The notes below the pieces were generated by a model, which was not told the origin of the DNA, ran no database searches, and saw nothing but the letters and a program-made list of their open reading frames with translations. A program made the translations under genes and the position numbers. Positions 12,830-24,231 of a stretch of 64,000 bases of DNA are shown here, in pieces; positions within the stretch are counted from its first letter, which is position 1, and each line of letters begins with the position of its first letter. Origin of the DNA: Dryococelus australis (lineage: Eukaryota > Arthropoda > Insecta > Phasmatodea > Phasmatidae). The DNA lies in contig CM056994.1 of assembly GCA_029891345.1 (NCBI GenBank), positions 143,738,457 to 143,802,456 on the forward strand, given 5' to 3'.

Positions 12830-13258
12830 GTAGTATATAGGTAGATTGAGGACAATCCCTTTTTACGGCCAAATTTCATGTTTTTACCCCAAATATCAAG
12901 CTTTTCACCCCACATTTCAAGCTTTTTTCCATCAATGTTTAAACTCTTTGCCTCCTCAAAGTTCATGCTTTTTATCCCCGAAATTCATGTTTTATACTCC
13001 AAATGTCATGTTTTTACCCCGAATTTCACGTTTGAATTTCAGCCCACAAAAAAATCCGGCACGAATCGAGTACGCAAATTTTAGAACCAAAAAAATACAA
13101 ATTCAAGCTTAAATCAATAAAATTGTTCGATTTTTAAGCAAATTTTAATTTTAATTTTAATTTTTTCTAGAAAACGTTAATTTAGCCGACGAGAAATCTA
13201 TATCAATCAAATTTAACCAAAAACCAAGCAAAATAAGATAAAATAATGTGAAATATTA
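12830..13258 (+). repeat. Left terminal inverted repeat of element A
   Basis: The sequence matches the reverse complement of 24,667-25,110 along its length, from 'gtagtatat' through 'attgaggMcaatcc' to 'aaataagataaaataa'. The outer half holds about eight degenerate ~22-base units of the form 'tttcatgtttttacccc' in tandem (about 12,868-13,050). The two ends have diverged by substitutions and indels. That fits an old insertion, since the two repeats should be identical when the element integrates. Confidence 0.9.
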
Positions 13259-13462
13259 GAAAGACAATTGGTAGTTTAAATTCAAAGCCCTACTAACTTT
13301 TCTAAAAACTGCTTCTCTCTTCTCAAAATATTTATCGTTAATGTTTTCGAAGAGTGTTAATTGTAAACTTTGTAGATTTCTATGAAATATGTAAACTAAT
13401 TATTTGGGTTCATCAGAAGCATTATCAAGTTTATAGAAAGGCGTTGTTTTATTTACAACCAT
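13256..13462 (-). pseudogene. Small unknown reading frame beside the left repeat
   Basis: From an ATG at 13,462 a 68-codon frame runs to TAA at 13,256 with a single internal TAA about 20 codons in. It begins Met-Val-Val-Asn-Lys-Thr, is rich in Lys, Asn and Phe, and resembles no family I know. It lies between the terminal repeat and the 3' end of the capsid-like gene, where these elements often have small accessory genes. It could also be chance in A/T-rich DNA. The 300 bases between it and the capsid gene hold nothing I can identify. Confidence 0.3.
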
Positions 13463-13769
13463 TTTAAAAAAGCTTTGCCGTAGTTCAAGGTAACACAGGC
13501 ATTTTTATTTATAATAGAAAAATTTAAAGATTACTTATTCGATCAAACAACATTACAATAGATCTAAAAAATTGTACAAAAATATCGAAACAGTTTCTTG
13601 TTTGTGTAAAATTGTTTACATCCTCCCTTTGATAAAATTAAAAATTCATATATCTTCAGTAATCCTCTCTTTCAAATAATAATACGTTAGATTTATTTCA
13701 CTACTTAAAACAACAATACAAATTATAACTGCTTTTTCAACCTTCTTATTAAAATCAACAGTAATTTTT

Positions 13770-14996
13770 TATTTATTTTTTCTTTAACAACAGTTGTTTT
13801 TCTGTAAGATCTTCGCCCAAAAAATGAATAATTATTGATAGTGCCTTCGAGTTAACAGTTGGTTTATAATAAAGTTCATTATTTCTAAAATAGTATCTAG
13901 TTATGTTTTTGAGTTTCTAAAATCTCTATAAGCAAGGAACATTTTATCACATGGACCTTTTTCAATATCTAGATTCCAATTTCCTTTTGGAAAAATGTAA
14001 TTTCTATAATTTTTAACACAACAATTTTTCACATCACAGTGATCAAACATATATGGATGCACATCCTGTTTAGGATTATTTTTTCCATTATTTTGGAAGC
14101 CAGCAATTACAAAACGGGCATGTCAAATTGCAAATTATTAAAGTGATCATTTATATGATAGTTGAAAACAGTTGTTTCGGTAGGGACTTATTTTTTCTAA
14201 AAATGGTCAATAATCTAAACTAATAGGAATTTAGTATGTTTGTATATTTTTTCTTTAATTACAGTTGCTTGTGTTGGGATCGTATTCAATTATAGGCCAT
14301 ATAATTTCTAATTTTTCAATTACAATTTTGCCTGGATCAGCCCAGCTTTTCTGATTCGTACCATCTGCATTTTTCTGTTTTATAATCAAATAAACATTTG
14401 TTATCAGATGAATTTATAAAAAAAAAAAGTAATTTGTTGACCGCCTTTCCAATAAATTTCATTGTTTTCATGAATAAAACATAATAAATATCTAAGAGGA
14501 TATGTTATTTAATTTTTTTATGACTATGAACAGATTTGACTCGATATTTATTTCAAAACCAGAAAAATTCTAAATAATTTTGTTCACGTGGAGATATTAA
14601 TAAAGCATTCAGTATTGTTGATGTTATGCCTGAATTTTCAAAATCTTCAATACAATTTCAGTTTTTGAAATTTATACTCTAGAAAACTAAAAAGGAAAAT
14701 TATTCGAACTAACATCAATTTCGTCTTCTTTTACGTAATCTGCTGCACTTCCAACATTATCTCTGTTTTTAATATATATTCCTCATAACATAAGCCTAAT
14801 TTGGAAAGGAAAAGCCGTCTCCTATAGGAATATCAAATTCAATTCTGTTTATGTAAACTTTTAAATTCTCCCAGGTTTGATCGGTTGGGGTAAAAATTTG
14901 TCTCTCGAAACTCTCAATACTTTTATAACACATTTAGAAGAAAAAGAATACATAAATGAAAGATTCGAACACCATTTCTCGAGTTAAATTACTCAT
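13770..14996 (-). pseudogene. Capsid-like protein (F54H12.2-type), decayed
   Basis: Read leftwards from an ATG at 14,996 (Met-Ser-Asn-Leu-Thr-Arg-Glu), the translation can be followed with stops and frameshifts for about 400 codons, matching the equivalent gene of element B at 52,894-54,124. Preserved blocks are the N-terminal 'RIEFDIPIGDGFSF' (about 14,850) and the C-terminal 'FVIAGFQNN...MFDHCDVKN' (about 14,020-14,120). This is the family annotated as F54H12.2-like in animals. It sits beside a transposon integrase and is thought to be a virion protein, probably the major capsid protein. The capsid role is inferred from family context, length and co-occurrence with protease and ATPase. It is divergently transcribed from the PLA2 gene, with starts only 28 bases apart, so they probably shared a promoter. 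Confidence 0.7.
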
Positions 14997-15024
14997 CGAG
15001 AATTACAAAAATTATTAAATCACC

Positions 15025-16690
15025 ATGAAGTGGAATATGAAAAAAAAACAAGAAGAATGATCCACCCTTAATTAATGAACTACAAGATATTGGTAAAGAA
15101 ATTAAAACAAGTAAGTGAAGAAAATGAACATTTACCAACTCAACACCAGAACAAACATTATTAGAAAAAGAATTATTCTCAGAACAAAAATCTCCTAATT
15201 TGGAAGAGCAAATGGGTGCTGTTCCATTGAAAAATTTACCGCGTGCAGTGTCTGAATCGTCGCGTACCGCGTCTGATTCTAATATAAATATAAATCTCGG
15301 AAAATAAATTGTTATTAATGAAAAATTTGGTATACGTGGAGTTGGGCAGAATATTTACATGGGTAATACTCAAGTTAAGACAAACAACGATACACTATTT
15401 GTTGAGGATAAAGAATCTAAATTAACACCAGGACTTTGTAATTTGTTAACGGAAAATTCATCAGAAGCTCTTGCGGGTTAATTTGATGATAAGGATTATA
15501 AAACTTATGCAGAAATCGTTAAAACAACTAATGTTGCATTCCAACAATATAATCCTAATAAAAAGTTAGCTTAGAGTGCAGGTTGGAAATACGAAAAAAT
15601 AATTCGATCACATTCAAAATCAGCATCAAACATACCAGAAAAAAAGATTTCTCCGAGAACTCCTAGATCTGGAGAAGGTATTAAAAATTGCAATAATTTA
15701 CCAAAAGAATATGTCTGGATGGATGATATTAGAAATTTAATCAACAGATTGTTAATTATTCATGGTGAAGAGAATCATGGTAATAACAATTATTACAATG
15801 AAAATATAAGCATAATGAATACGTTAAACAATAAATGTTCTGACTTCTTTGTTAGTAATCAAAAATGAATACCTTATCTTGTATGAGTTTTAAATGTAGT
15901 TCTACACTAACTTCGGAATTCAGAACACCATGGCATAGGCATAATAAATCGGGCAATAAATAATATAAATTTGCCCGAAATGCATTTGCCTGGTTATAAT
16001 TATTGTGGACCACTTACAAAATTTAACGAAAGACTAGAAAGAGGAGACACAGGAATAAATCAATCAGGTGAAGCATGCAAATATCACGATATTACTTTTA
16101 GATACAACAAAAAATTTGGACTCTAGACATGAAGCTGATAAAGTTTTACAAAAAGACGCTAAAGAAATTATGTTACATAAAAACACTCCAATTGGAGAAA
16201 ACAATTGCTTCTGCTGAGGTTGCTTCAACTATGTTTACAAAAAGTAAATTACAATGGGGCATTAAAAGGTTTTATTTATTTAATATATATTTTAACTTTC
16301 AAACGAATATAAATAGCTTAAATTTCGATATACCCATTGATCAATTAAGAGATTTGGGTTTAGATAAATTTAAAAATAATTCACTTGAGTAAAAAATAAA
16401 AGATTAAAAGAAGGCAAAGCTTTATTATTAACTTTGGCACATACAAACCTCAAAAAGATACTCAAAGAAAAATCAGGAAATGGTTTACACCATGGCAGAT
16501 TTTACCAATTTTAATTCAAATTGTAGGTGCTTTTGGAGATTTAGCTGGAGGAGCTACTGCAATTTATAATTCACTCGAACAAACTAGAAAAATAAAAATA
16601 ATTAGAAGAACAAGTGAGACACAATTTAGCAATGTAATATAAGGCAGGAAGTACTGTAGTTGCAAACAAAGAGGAAGGCCAAAAAATATT
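15025..16690 (+). pseudogene. Minor capsid protein with phospholipase A2 domain, decayed
   Basis: The frame starts near ATG 15,025 in a Lys/Glu-rich coiled-coil-like region. It passes a conserved linker (about 15,710-15,790, 'EYVWMDDIRNLINRLL') and reaches a PLA2-like domain at about 15,970-16,250. Its calcium-loop-like 'PGYNYCGP' (15,989-16,012) and the catalytic His-Asp pair (cac gat, 16,085-16,090) in 'ACKYHDITF' are still readable. A Gly/Ala-rich hydrophobic stretch follows (about 16,500-16,570). In parvoviruses the same domain on a capsid protein breaches the endosomal membrane, and a similar role in entry is inferred here. At least three stops and a frameshift after the catalytic pair disable it. 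Confidence 0.75.
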
Positions 16691-16699
16691 GATTTTATC

Positions 16700-17130
16700 G
16701 CCATCATCTAATATCGATATTGAAAAATATGTAAAACTATTAAACATAAAATTTAAGAAATGTTTATATGACTGACGAATAACCAAAAAGTATGCTCAAA
16801 AATGAGTGTATTGTGGCTAATTTTGACATTTCAACAAATCCTAGTACTCATTGGGATTACTATTTTAAAGAAAACAACGATATTTACTATTTTGATTCAT
16901 TTGGAGGTAATATTCCTAATAAATGAATTAATTATTTCAATAACAGGAATGTTTATTATAACGATGGTCGACTTCACAATTTTGATTCAGTTATATGTGG
17001 ACATCTATTATTCATTTTTCATCCTTTTTCAAGAGAATTGAAGTTTAATGAAATAATATCTATGTTATTAAATGACAGATATATTTGGGAAACCATGAAT
17101 CGAATCTCTAAAAAAAATAAAAAATTGACA
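16700..17130 (+). pseudogene. Adenain-like cysteine protease, decayed
   Basis: The translation shows the full catalytic layout of the adenovirus/Ulp1-type proteases found in Mavericks. His is in 'STHWDYYF' (codon 16,849), Asp in 'YYFDSFGG' (codon 16,894) and Cys in 'ICGHLLF' (codon 16,996). An N-terminal lead-in begins about 16,705 ('DIEKYVKLL'). The function would be virion maturation by cleaving capsid precursors. A TGA at about 16,923 lies between Asp and Cys and the N-terminal part is frameshifted, so it is not functional, although all three catalytic residues survive. The element B copy (55,890-56,310) has lost the Asp. Confidence 0.85.
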
Positions 17131-18142
17131 CTAATGCCTATGATTTAAAATCACATGTAGATTTACAATGCAATACCAGTGTTTCTTCTTTACGAAGCGA
17201 ACTACCCAAATGTTTTCAGTAAACAAAATCTTATGTTTCTTTTCTAGGACGTAGAATTGTAAATATATGTGAACCTATAAATAACAAAGACGCTGTCAAT
17301 TATATATATATATATATATATAGCTGATTATGCATTAAAAAGGGCGTGGATTCGAAATATAAAACTATTGCTTCTGATTATGCTTTCAAAGAAGATATAA
17401 ATTTACAATTCAGTAACACTATTGCTGATTATATAAAACGAATGAAGAATACAAAACAGGCATTAAAAATGTTGTAGATTCGAAGTATAGAACTATTGTT
17501 TGTGACTACGCTTTAAAAACAGATGTAGATTGAAAATACGATACTAGTGTTTTTGTTTTAAAAACATTTTCTAGAATCAATATAATATGCTCTTTCTTCT
17601 GCATTACAAATATCAAATAAGTAAAATTGTTAATTATGCAAAAAGTTATATTTCTTTTCGACATAGTAAAATTTCTAGTCTGGCTGATCCTATAGACGGA
17701 GATGATGCGCTCTATAAACATTTTTTTTATAAAAAATGGGCGAAAAACTGCAAAATTTAAACAAATAAGTTTTCATTTATTGTGATGCACTTGGCAACAC
17801 AAAAGTTAAAAAAGCGAAGAAGACCCCGATAAAGTATTATATGATAAATTGCAAATTTCAAACTCGAAAGTTGAAAAATTTTAGGCAGAAAAATCTCATA
17901 TTATATTTTTGTGGAAAGTGGAATAAAAATAGTAATGTTTTTTCTCATAGACGATGATGTAACTTTATTTTCTTTTTTGATGTATTATACGGGCTATAAA
18001 ACCATTACTTATACTTTACCTAATGATACTCTAACTGTTATTAAGGGAACTACAATAATAGATTACAGTAATACTTTTGATGTTAACAGAGGTAAGTTTT
18101 TAACTTTTAAAGTAAAAAACAATTTGTTGATGGAATGTTGAC
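17131..18142 (+). pseudogene. Fibre-like repeat protein, decayed
   Basis: The region is built of short recurring peptides. One type reads roughly 'GRRIVN-EPINNKDAVN' (17,249-17,302) and 'SLADPIDGDDALYK' (about 17,670-17,715). The other type reads roughly 'ADYAL/FKxDVDLxY' near 17,325, 17,370, 17,420 and 17,500. A more globular, Thr/Ile-rich C-terminal part follows (17,911-18,139, ending at TGA). The first motif resembles the Pro-x-Asp...Asp-Ala-Val-Asn-Lys repeat common in phage tail fibres. I infer a trimeric fibre-like virion protein. Several stops and (TA)n expansions interrupt it. Element B has the same gene with three clearer copies. Confidence 0.55.
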
Positions 18143-18154
18143 TATAATACGAGT

Positions 18155-18158
<4 letters not shown>

Positions 18159-18206
<48 letters not shown>
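18159..18206. repeat. (TA)n microsatellite
   Basis: About 24 TA dinucleotides lie between the fibre-like gene and the integrase of element A. Element B lacks the run at the equivalent point. Confidence 0.95.
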
Positions 18207-18212
<6 letters not shown>

Positions 18213-18282
18213 TGGAGAACACTTAGTGTTTCAAGCGCAAGAAATTCACCAAGAATAATAACATAAAAAATTAAAATACAAA

Positions 18283-19247
18283 AAATGGGCGATTAGTTAA
18301 GAAAAGTAAATGCTGAATATGCGACTCTAATAAATCAACATTCTTAAAAGAATATTGCTTAATGTAAGAAAAAGTATAATCAATGAACTATATAAACATG
18401 CACGGAAAATTTTCCAAGATGAAAAGTAATTAAGTATAGAACTGATGATTTATGGCAAATTGATCTTGTAGAGATGGCTACCGGAAATTTAAAAGGGAGA
18501 TCACATATAAACAACGGATAAAAGTATAGTTTAACATTATATATGTTTTTCGAAATATGTATTTGCTATACCAATTATAGATAAAACAGCCAAAAATGTA
18601 GTAATTGCTTTAGAATCTAGATTAGTTAAAAGAAAACCGCATGATATTCAAAGTGACAATGGCTTAGAATTTTATACTAAAATATTCAAAGAACTCATGC
18701 AAAATATAACATCAATCACTATTCTACATTCAGTAAACTAAAAGCCAGTTGTGTGGAAACATATAATTGTACATTGAAGAAAAAATTTGGAAAATTTTTC
18801 TTTAATTAGCAATCACAAATGGGTAAATATATTACTTGATGTAGTGAAAGAAAAATATTACCAAACACAGAACCATTTGTATTAAGCCGATTGAAATTAA
18901 TAAATAATGAAAAAAATTTAGACAAGATTTTGCGAATGTGATTACTTTACCGAAATATAAAGTTGGTGATACTTTCTGCATGAGTAAGACTAAACGAATT
19001 TTTGATAAAGGTTACACAGCTAATTGGACAACATAAATATTTCCCATTGTTGAGGTTTTAGATTATATTGTACCCACTTACAATAGTGAAGAAATAAAAG
19101 GCAGTTTTTATGAATTCGAAATTATGAAAACCGCCTATTCAAATGAATATTTTGTCGAAAAAGTTTTGAAAACTAAATTTATGTAAAATGTTTGGGTTTT
19201 GATAATTCTCATATTTCTTGGATTAATAAAACAGACGTTTTGTTAAT
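18283..19247 (+). pseudogene. Retroviral-type integrase (F54H12.3-like), decayed
   Basis: The DDE core can be read across frameshifts. The first Asp is in 'DDLWQIDLVEM' (18,444-18,476), the second in 'IQSDNGLEF' (18,646-18,672), and the Glu about 35 codons later (codon 18,754). The DNA further supports an SH3-like 'KYKVGDTF' block (about 18,953) and a chromodomain-like C-terminus 'GFDNSHISWI' (about 19,197) ending at TAA 19,247. This domain order matches the integrase of Mavericks and the C. elegans transposon protein F54H12.3. It would join the linear element ends to host DNA. It has more than ten stops or frameshifts. Confidence 0.88.
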
Positions 19248-19268
19248 TTAAAAATAAAAGTTAGCTTC

Positions 19269-20130
19269 TTATGCAATTCGATAAAGATTAGTATTACCAT
19301 TAATAAATTTTTGTTGAGTATAATTATTTCCGCCAATATAAAAATAGTTGCGAAAACACTCAATGTGGAAATTCAATGTTTCTTTCATTCTTTGATATAA
19401 ATTGATAGAATTTTGAATAAAATTAAATCTCAATAATTCTTCACAATTTGGGTGTCTATCTTGAATTCTATAGAATTGTTTTTGTATATTTTTTCTTTGA
19501 GTTCTAATAAAATAGTAATTATACTGACAATTGTGTGTTTCCCATCGTTATACCAATATTCCTGCTAATTGATATGAATTTGAACAATACTATTTCATTG
19601 ATTGGGAAAATACGCATGTGCTAGTGTACTACCAAAAATAAATAATTTAGTCTGACGAAACCCAGATAATTTCTCATATTAACGTTGACCATCTTTGTGT
19701 GAAAAAAATATCCATATAATTTATATCATAAAAATTTTCAGATTTGTATGCTTTTGCGAAATTGTAAAAGCAAAATTCCATTTGAAATTATTTTTATTCT
19801 ATTAGCTGGATGCTTTATAACTAGCAAATATGACATCCTTAAACTAAGCGTTTCTTTATCGAGTTTACCATGAATTGAAGAAATGTTGTGTTATTCTTGA
19901 AATATTCTTAAATAACGTTCGAACTTTTCAGTGTCATTTCAGTGCAGTTACTATTTTCAGTGCCAATTTTTGAAATCAAATTTCATCGTATTCTAAATAT
20001 CCATATTTATTAAAAGAAAGCTGATAACACGTTCTGCCCGATACTCTTTTTTTTTTGGCAGTGTAAACTTTATATTTGTTATAGCGATAATCATTTTATA
20101 AGTCTTTATCTATGAGCAAAATATTTTATG
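19269..20130 (-). pseudogene. Unknown tyrosine-rich gene specific to element A
   Basis: On the minus strand a coding-like series of open segments runs from about 20,130 down to a TAA at 19,269. It includes 'NDYRYNKYKVYTAKKKEYRA', 'EKFERYLRIFQE', 'KLDKETLSLRMSYLL' and a C-terminal 'HIECFRNYFYIGGNNY'. It needs several frame changes and stops, so it is a pseudogene of roughly 280 codons. I recognise no family. It sits between integrase and ATPase. In element B that gap is only ~170 bases, so the gene was gained by A or lost by B. The high Tyr/Lys/Asn content is above that of the neighbours. It could be a virion or regulatory accessory protein; nothing in it shows which. Confidence 0.45.
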
Positions 20131-20179
20131 TAATAAAATTGCAAAAGGTAAGTGGGATATCTAGACGGAATTTAAAAAC

Positions 20180-20880
20180 TGTTGGATCCGATTTCTGTAC
20201 TACCCAATGTTAATTTTTCTGCTCTAATCTAATATTCAAAAAATCACAGTCTTTGCCCCAGCACTTTACACAAATCTCTTTAAATTTCTCATATGACATA
20301 CCCCCACCGACGAAATCGCAATAGATTTTTTTTTTGGTTTGTGTCGTCTTGCCTAAATATACACAGACAATTCGCATTGTCTCTTACCAATTGTTTGGGC
20401 ATTGTCAAATACATCTGTGCTAAATAAAATTCATCAATATGTTTGTCCCTTCCTCTAGTAAAGTACTCGCTAATTATATTTTGATCATTAAAAACAATAT
20501 CGTGAAATACAATCAGAGATTTGTTTTCACATTGATTTAAAGGGGCCATTTCCTCAGTATTATTAAAAAGGATGCCATTTTTTCTTTAACATTTAATTTG
20601 TTTATTAGCTCATCAAAATCTGTTTGCATTATAATATATTTGGCTTGATTTAAACTTCTAGAGCAAACATACTGTTTACTGAAATCTAACTAAGCTGGCT
20701 CATAAATAAAATTGAATATTGAATTAGTCTTGCCGCAATTACTAGAACCGAATATTATACCTCTAATATCATCAGGCAATAGTTAGCCATTCTTTTTTTA
20801 TTGGCATCTCCTTCGGAAATTAATACACCAACACCCCAATTGACTTTCTGAATTTAATTATATAATTTTTGTAAAAAATT
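20180..20880 (-). pseudogene. FtsK/HerA-like packaging ATPase, decayed
   Basis: Read leftwards, a Walker A loop 'GSSNCGKTNS' is encoded at about 20,722-20,752. About 180 bases on comes a Walker B-like strand 'SLIVFHDIVF' (near 20,500-20,525), followed by 'ISEYFTRGRDKHIDEFYLAQ' and 'QLVRDNANCLCIFRQDD' (20,340-20,470). This order is that of the A32/FtsK-HerA ATPases that pump DNA into capsids of Mavericks, adintoviruses and large DNA viruses. The longest open segment is 86 codons (20,289-20,549). A second Asp of Walker B appears replaced by His, and frameshifts separate Walker A from B. The gene is tail-to-tail with the unknown gene and head-to-head with the structural gene at 20,896. Confidence 0.85.
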
Positions 20881-20895
20881 GATAATAAAGTGTTT

Positions 20896-21529
20896 ATGTT
20901 AACCAACAATAGTTCTGTCCAAAAGAAGAAACTTCACTATGATATAAGTCGTAACGATAAATCGATTGCATTAGTTTGTTTTCATACAAATTTTTCAACT
21001 CCAAATATAGACAATATTACTATATGAAACAATTAATAAAACGAATCCTGTGGTTGATAAAAATTAAGTTATTACTATTCCTAAAGGACAATGCAATTTG
21101 AATATTCAAAGGAAACTATAAATTCGATTGAACCATTTTCAACAAAAAACATTGACTTGACAGCAGGCAGTGTGAAAAACAGGATAAATATTAAATCTAA
21201 GTTTGATATTAAACTTGATGATCGAATATATGATATTCTTGGTTTGAAATATTAGTATCGAAAAAGACCAAATTGTTGTAGGTACTACTTTACCTAATTT
21301 TAATCCAGTTCAAACAATAAACGTGCATTGTAATTGGACATTAGGAATGTTCATTAAGTATTTTGAATCTAATCATATAGAAACAGTTATAATTGCTAGT
21401 TTTCTACCAAAAACTATATTTGGTTTTAAAGACTACATTAGCTATGAATCATCATATCCAATTTTTTATAAAATGATTGATTTTAATGGTTCTGATATTG
21501 ACATTGTTTTATATATTAAAGATGTTTAA
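20896..21529 (+). pseudogene. Second virion structural protein, decayed
   Basis: The start at ATG 20,896 (Met-Leu-Thr-Asn-Asn) matches that of element B (59,570). The frame is broken several times early on, then open from 21,323 to TAA 21,529, preserving 'HCNWTLGMFIKYFES', 'SFLPKTIFGF' and a C-terminal 'DFNGSDIDIVLYIK'. A protein of ~210 residues ending in a beta-rich His-Cys-Asn block and an Asp-rich last strand is characteristic of a conserved, unnamed gene next to the ATPase in these elements. A minor capsid or penton-like role is an inference from position and conservation. Confidence 0.6.
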
Positions 21530-21664
21530 AATATATTATATAAATATAAGAAGATATAGAATAACTGGTTTAATAACCCCATGGTAATGTATCTATAATA
21601 TCATATTTTTTCATTCAAAATCATGCATTTATCATAGTTAAAATTAAATTATTTTGCCATAAAT

Positions 21665-24225
21665 TTATTCGTCATTTTTCTTTCTTATTGCTTTTAATAG
21701 CATTGTTTTTAAAATCACATTTTTCTTAGTTTTTTGTACTAATTCACCCATTGATTTCATGTTTAATTGTAAACCATTTTCGTGATTTAAAGTGAATCAT
21801 TTAATTATTGTAACCCATTTTCCCAAAAAAGTTTTATAGCCATAGCTTTTAGGCCCTGTACTTATACCGTATTTATACCGTAATCATTTTTGCCAAATTC
21901 GTCTGTCTGTTCACCAAACATGCAGCCTGTTTTAACAGTATTTTTACCACCACAATGTAAACCACACTGTCTGTCTCATAATATACTATTTTATCACATA
22001 ATATATCTCACATTTCATGTAAACGTAATTGTACATTTGTCGTGGCAAAAGTTACTGTAAATATATTTGTTGCTGTCCTATCTTCTACATAATTATCGTT
22101 GTATTTATATGATATTTCAATTAGTTTTGTCATTGATATAAACAACATTATTTATTTCCATATTATCGTCTAACAGCAATTATGTACCAAGTAGTTGGTT
22201 CTGTAATTTTTTTTTTTTATGTGTAAAGTTTTGTCTTTGTCCAAATTTATCGCAAAATAAATTAAGTCAAATTTTGGCAACAGCTCGTTTCCCCGGATTT
22301 TAATCAATTCTTTCAAAGTTGTAATCGATAATTAGTTATTATTTTATAACACTAATATATTCATGTTTTGAATTATAATCGTCTTTCAAAAAACTAGTTT
22401 CTAAATTTATTTTCATAAAAGTTTTAATATAATTTCTGAGCATGTTATTGTTTCCTTGTTTAAAATGACAGACATAATGAGTTTTAAGTAATCTGTAAAC
22501 TTTTTTAATAGTTTTATTTAGTTCTAATGTAGTCCATGGACCATCTATTGATTTTTATTTGTCACTATGTTTACATTATTCTTTTTTCTATACAAGACCT
22601 TTTAAACATAAAGTAAACAATGGTTTTTCTTGTTTAATTGGTAGTACTGGATGATATAAATTTCGTGCTGACAAAACTTTACATTTAATCAATCCAAACC
22701 AATTTTCGTACTAATTTTGGGGTTAAATATTTTAATAGGATGGCCAACTGGGTAGTAATCGTAAAACATCACTGTGGGATATAAACTACATATATCTAGG
22801 TACCTTACTTTTTTTCATGAAACTTTTAATTTTTAAAAATTTCTTTGCCTCCAAAAAACGCATCTGTAGGCTGTAATGGTTCTATGAAATGTTTAGTTTT
22901 TTCTATACTATTTTTTTTAATGGTTTTTTTTCCATTTGCAACTACACATTTCTCTTTATTTGTAATCACTTTGTTTTAAAAGTGTTGTTCGATTGTTTAT
23001 TTTAGTATACAAGTCATCCATACATTCACTGTTGCATTTATTTATAGTATCAGGAGAATAACAATCAGGACACCCATGCCAAAATATCCATGAAATTGAT
23101 ATATTGTTATAGATTATTTATCATAGCCATTAACTTTTGCTCTGCAAATAGTCACTTCTCCGCCATTTCAAGCATGTCGAACATTTGGAAATGTATTCAA
23201 CTACGAAATTGATTCTTTACTAAACATTTGTTTTTTATCATCGTTTACTACAGCATTACTATTTTTCGCAAGACTTTTTGATCTATAAATAGCCATACAA
23301 ACACCAGGTATTGTTGTATAATGGGAAGGATATATGTTTGCTATTTATAGAAAATATTCTCGTAATTTAAGACAACCACATCTTTAAATATCAACATCGG
23401 AATAAGAATATTCAGCAAGTTCTTTTAATCCAATTTTTTTTTGGAAATGTTGCAAAACTTCCTTGAATAAAGTTTATGCTGTCAATTATTTTGATATTTA
23501 GACGCAGTATTTTAAGTTCCGTAATTTTTGAACCTTGGCATATAACTTGAGGTTTTATACTATTTCTAACACAATAGTGTAAAATAAAATATAAATCGTA
23601 GCCTTTTGAATTATGTGTATTAAATGTATATCCTTTATTTCTGCAGATATTACCCACTCGCAAAACTCATCATTTCTACTAAAATTTATTTGGTTTCCGT
23701 TAAAATCTTGAACAGATATAAAGTTTGGTGTATGAAAACCAGTGTCGTGTGTGGCTTCATAGTTGAATAAGTAGTACTTTTCTGTGTAAGAACAATCCTT
23801 ATCTTTTCTGTTGCTTTTGCCATTATAGGTACAAGCTGTTGTACAAAAATTGCCTTTTGTTGTTTCTCTAGCATATTAAATTTGTGTTCATCAGTTTTCA
23901 CAAATTCCTTACAATTCCAACATTTTATGTAACAACAGTTGTGCTTTTTATTTCTCAAACATATTTTGTTACAAGTTTTGCACTTATAGACTGCCTTACA
24001 TACATCATCGTGATTATCAAAACATTCCTGTCCAAAGAAATATCTGTTACATGCTACAAAGGCAGCGACCCATAAAACTAGGGCTGCTGCAACGGTCCTT
24101 CGGGAAGTATTATTAAATAAATCTTCCTGTATGTGGTAAAACCCTTTAATATGCATTATATCTGATATGATCGCATACATATATAAAAACATAAATACAT
24201 ATAAAGGATTATAAACAAATTCCAC
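21665..24225 (-). pseudogene. DNA polymerase B of element A, decayed
   Basis: Read leftwards from ~24,225. A Cys/His-rich zinc module comes first ('CFDNH...C...CKTC...CCYIKCWNC', 23,886-24,048). Then follow an exonuclease I-like 'NYEATHDTGF' (about 23,740-23,770), exonuclease II 'HNSKGYDL' (23,592-23,615), 'YSYSDVDI' (about 23,395-23,420), 'DAFFGGK' (22,844-22,876), and a motif A of the 'D-I-C-S-L-Y-P' form (22,770-22,801) with 'PVGHP' after it. The C-terminus ends at TAA 21,665. Motifs B and C lie in frameshifted sequence. This is a protein-primed-type family B polymerase that would copy the linear element. About 850 codons remain, so the N-terminal part typical of the family appears missing. 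The lineage differs from the polymerase of element B. Confidence 0.88.
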
Positions 24226-24231
24226 ATAACC

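Noticed and set aside
16802-17041. 79-codon hydrophobic plus-strand frame within element A
   Set aside because: It is a shadow of the protease, whose catalytic residues are read in another frame.
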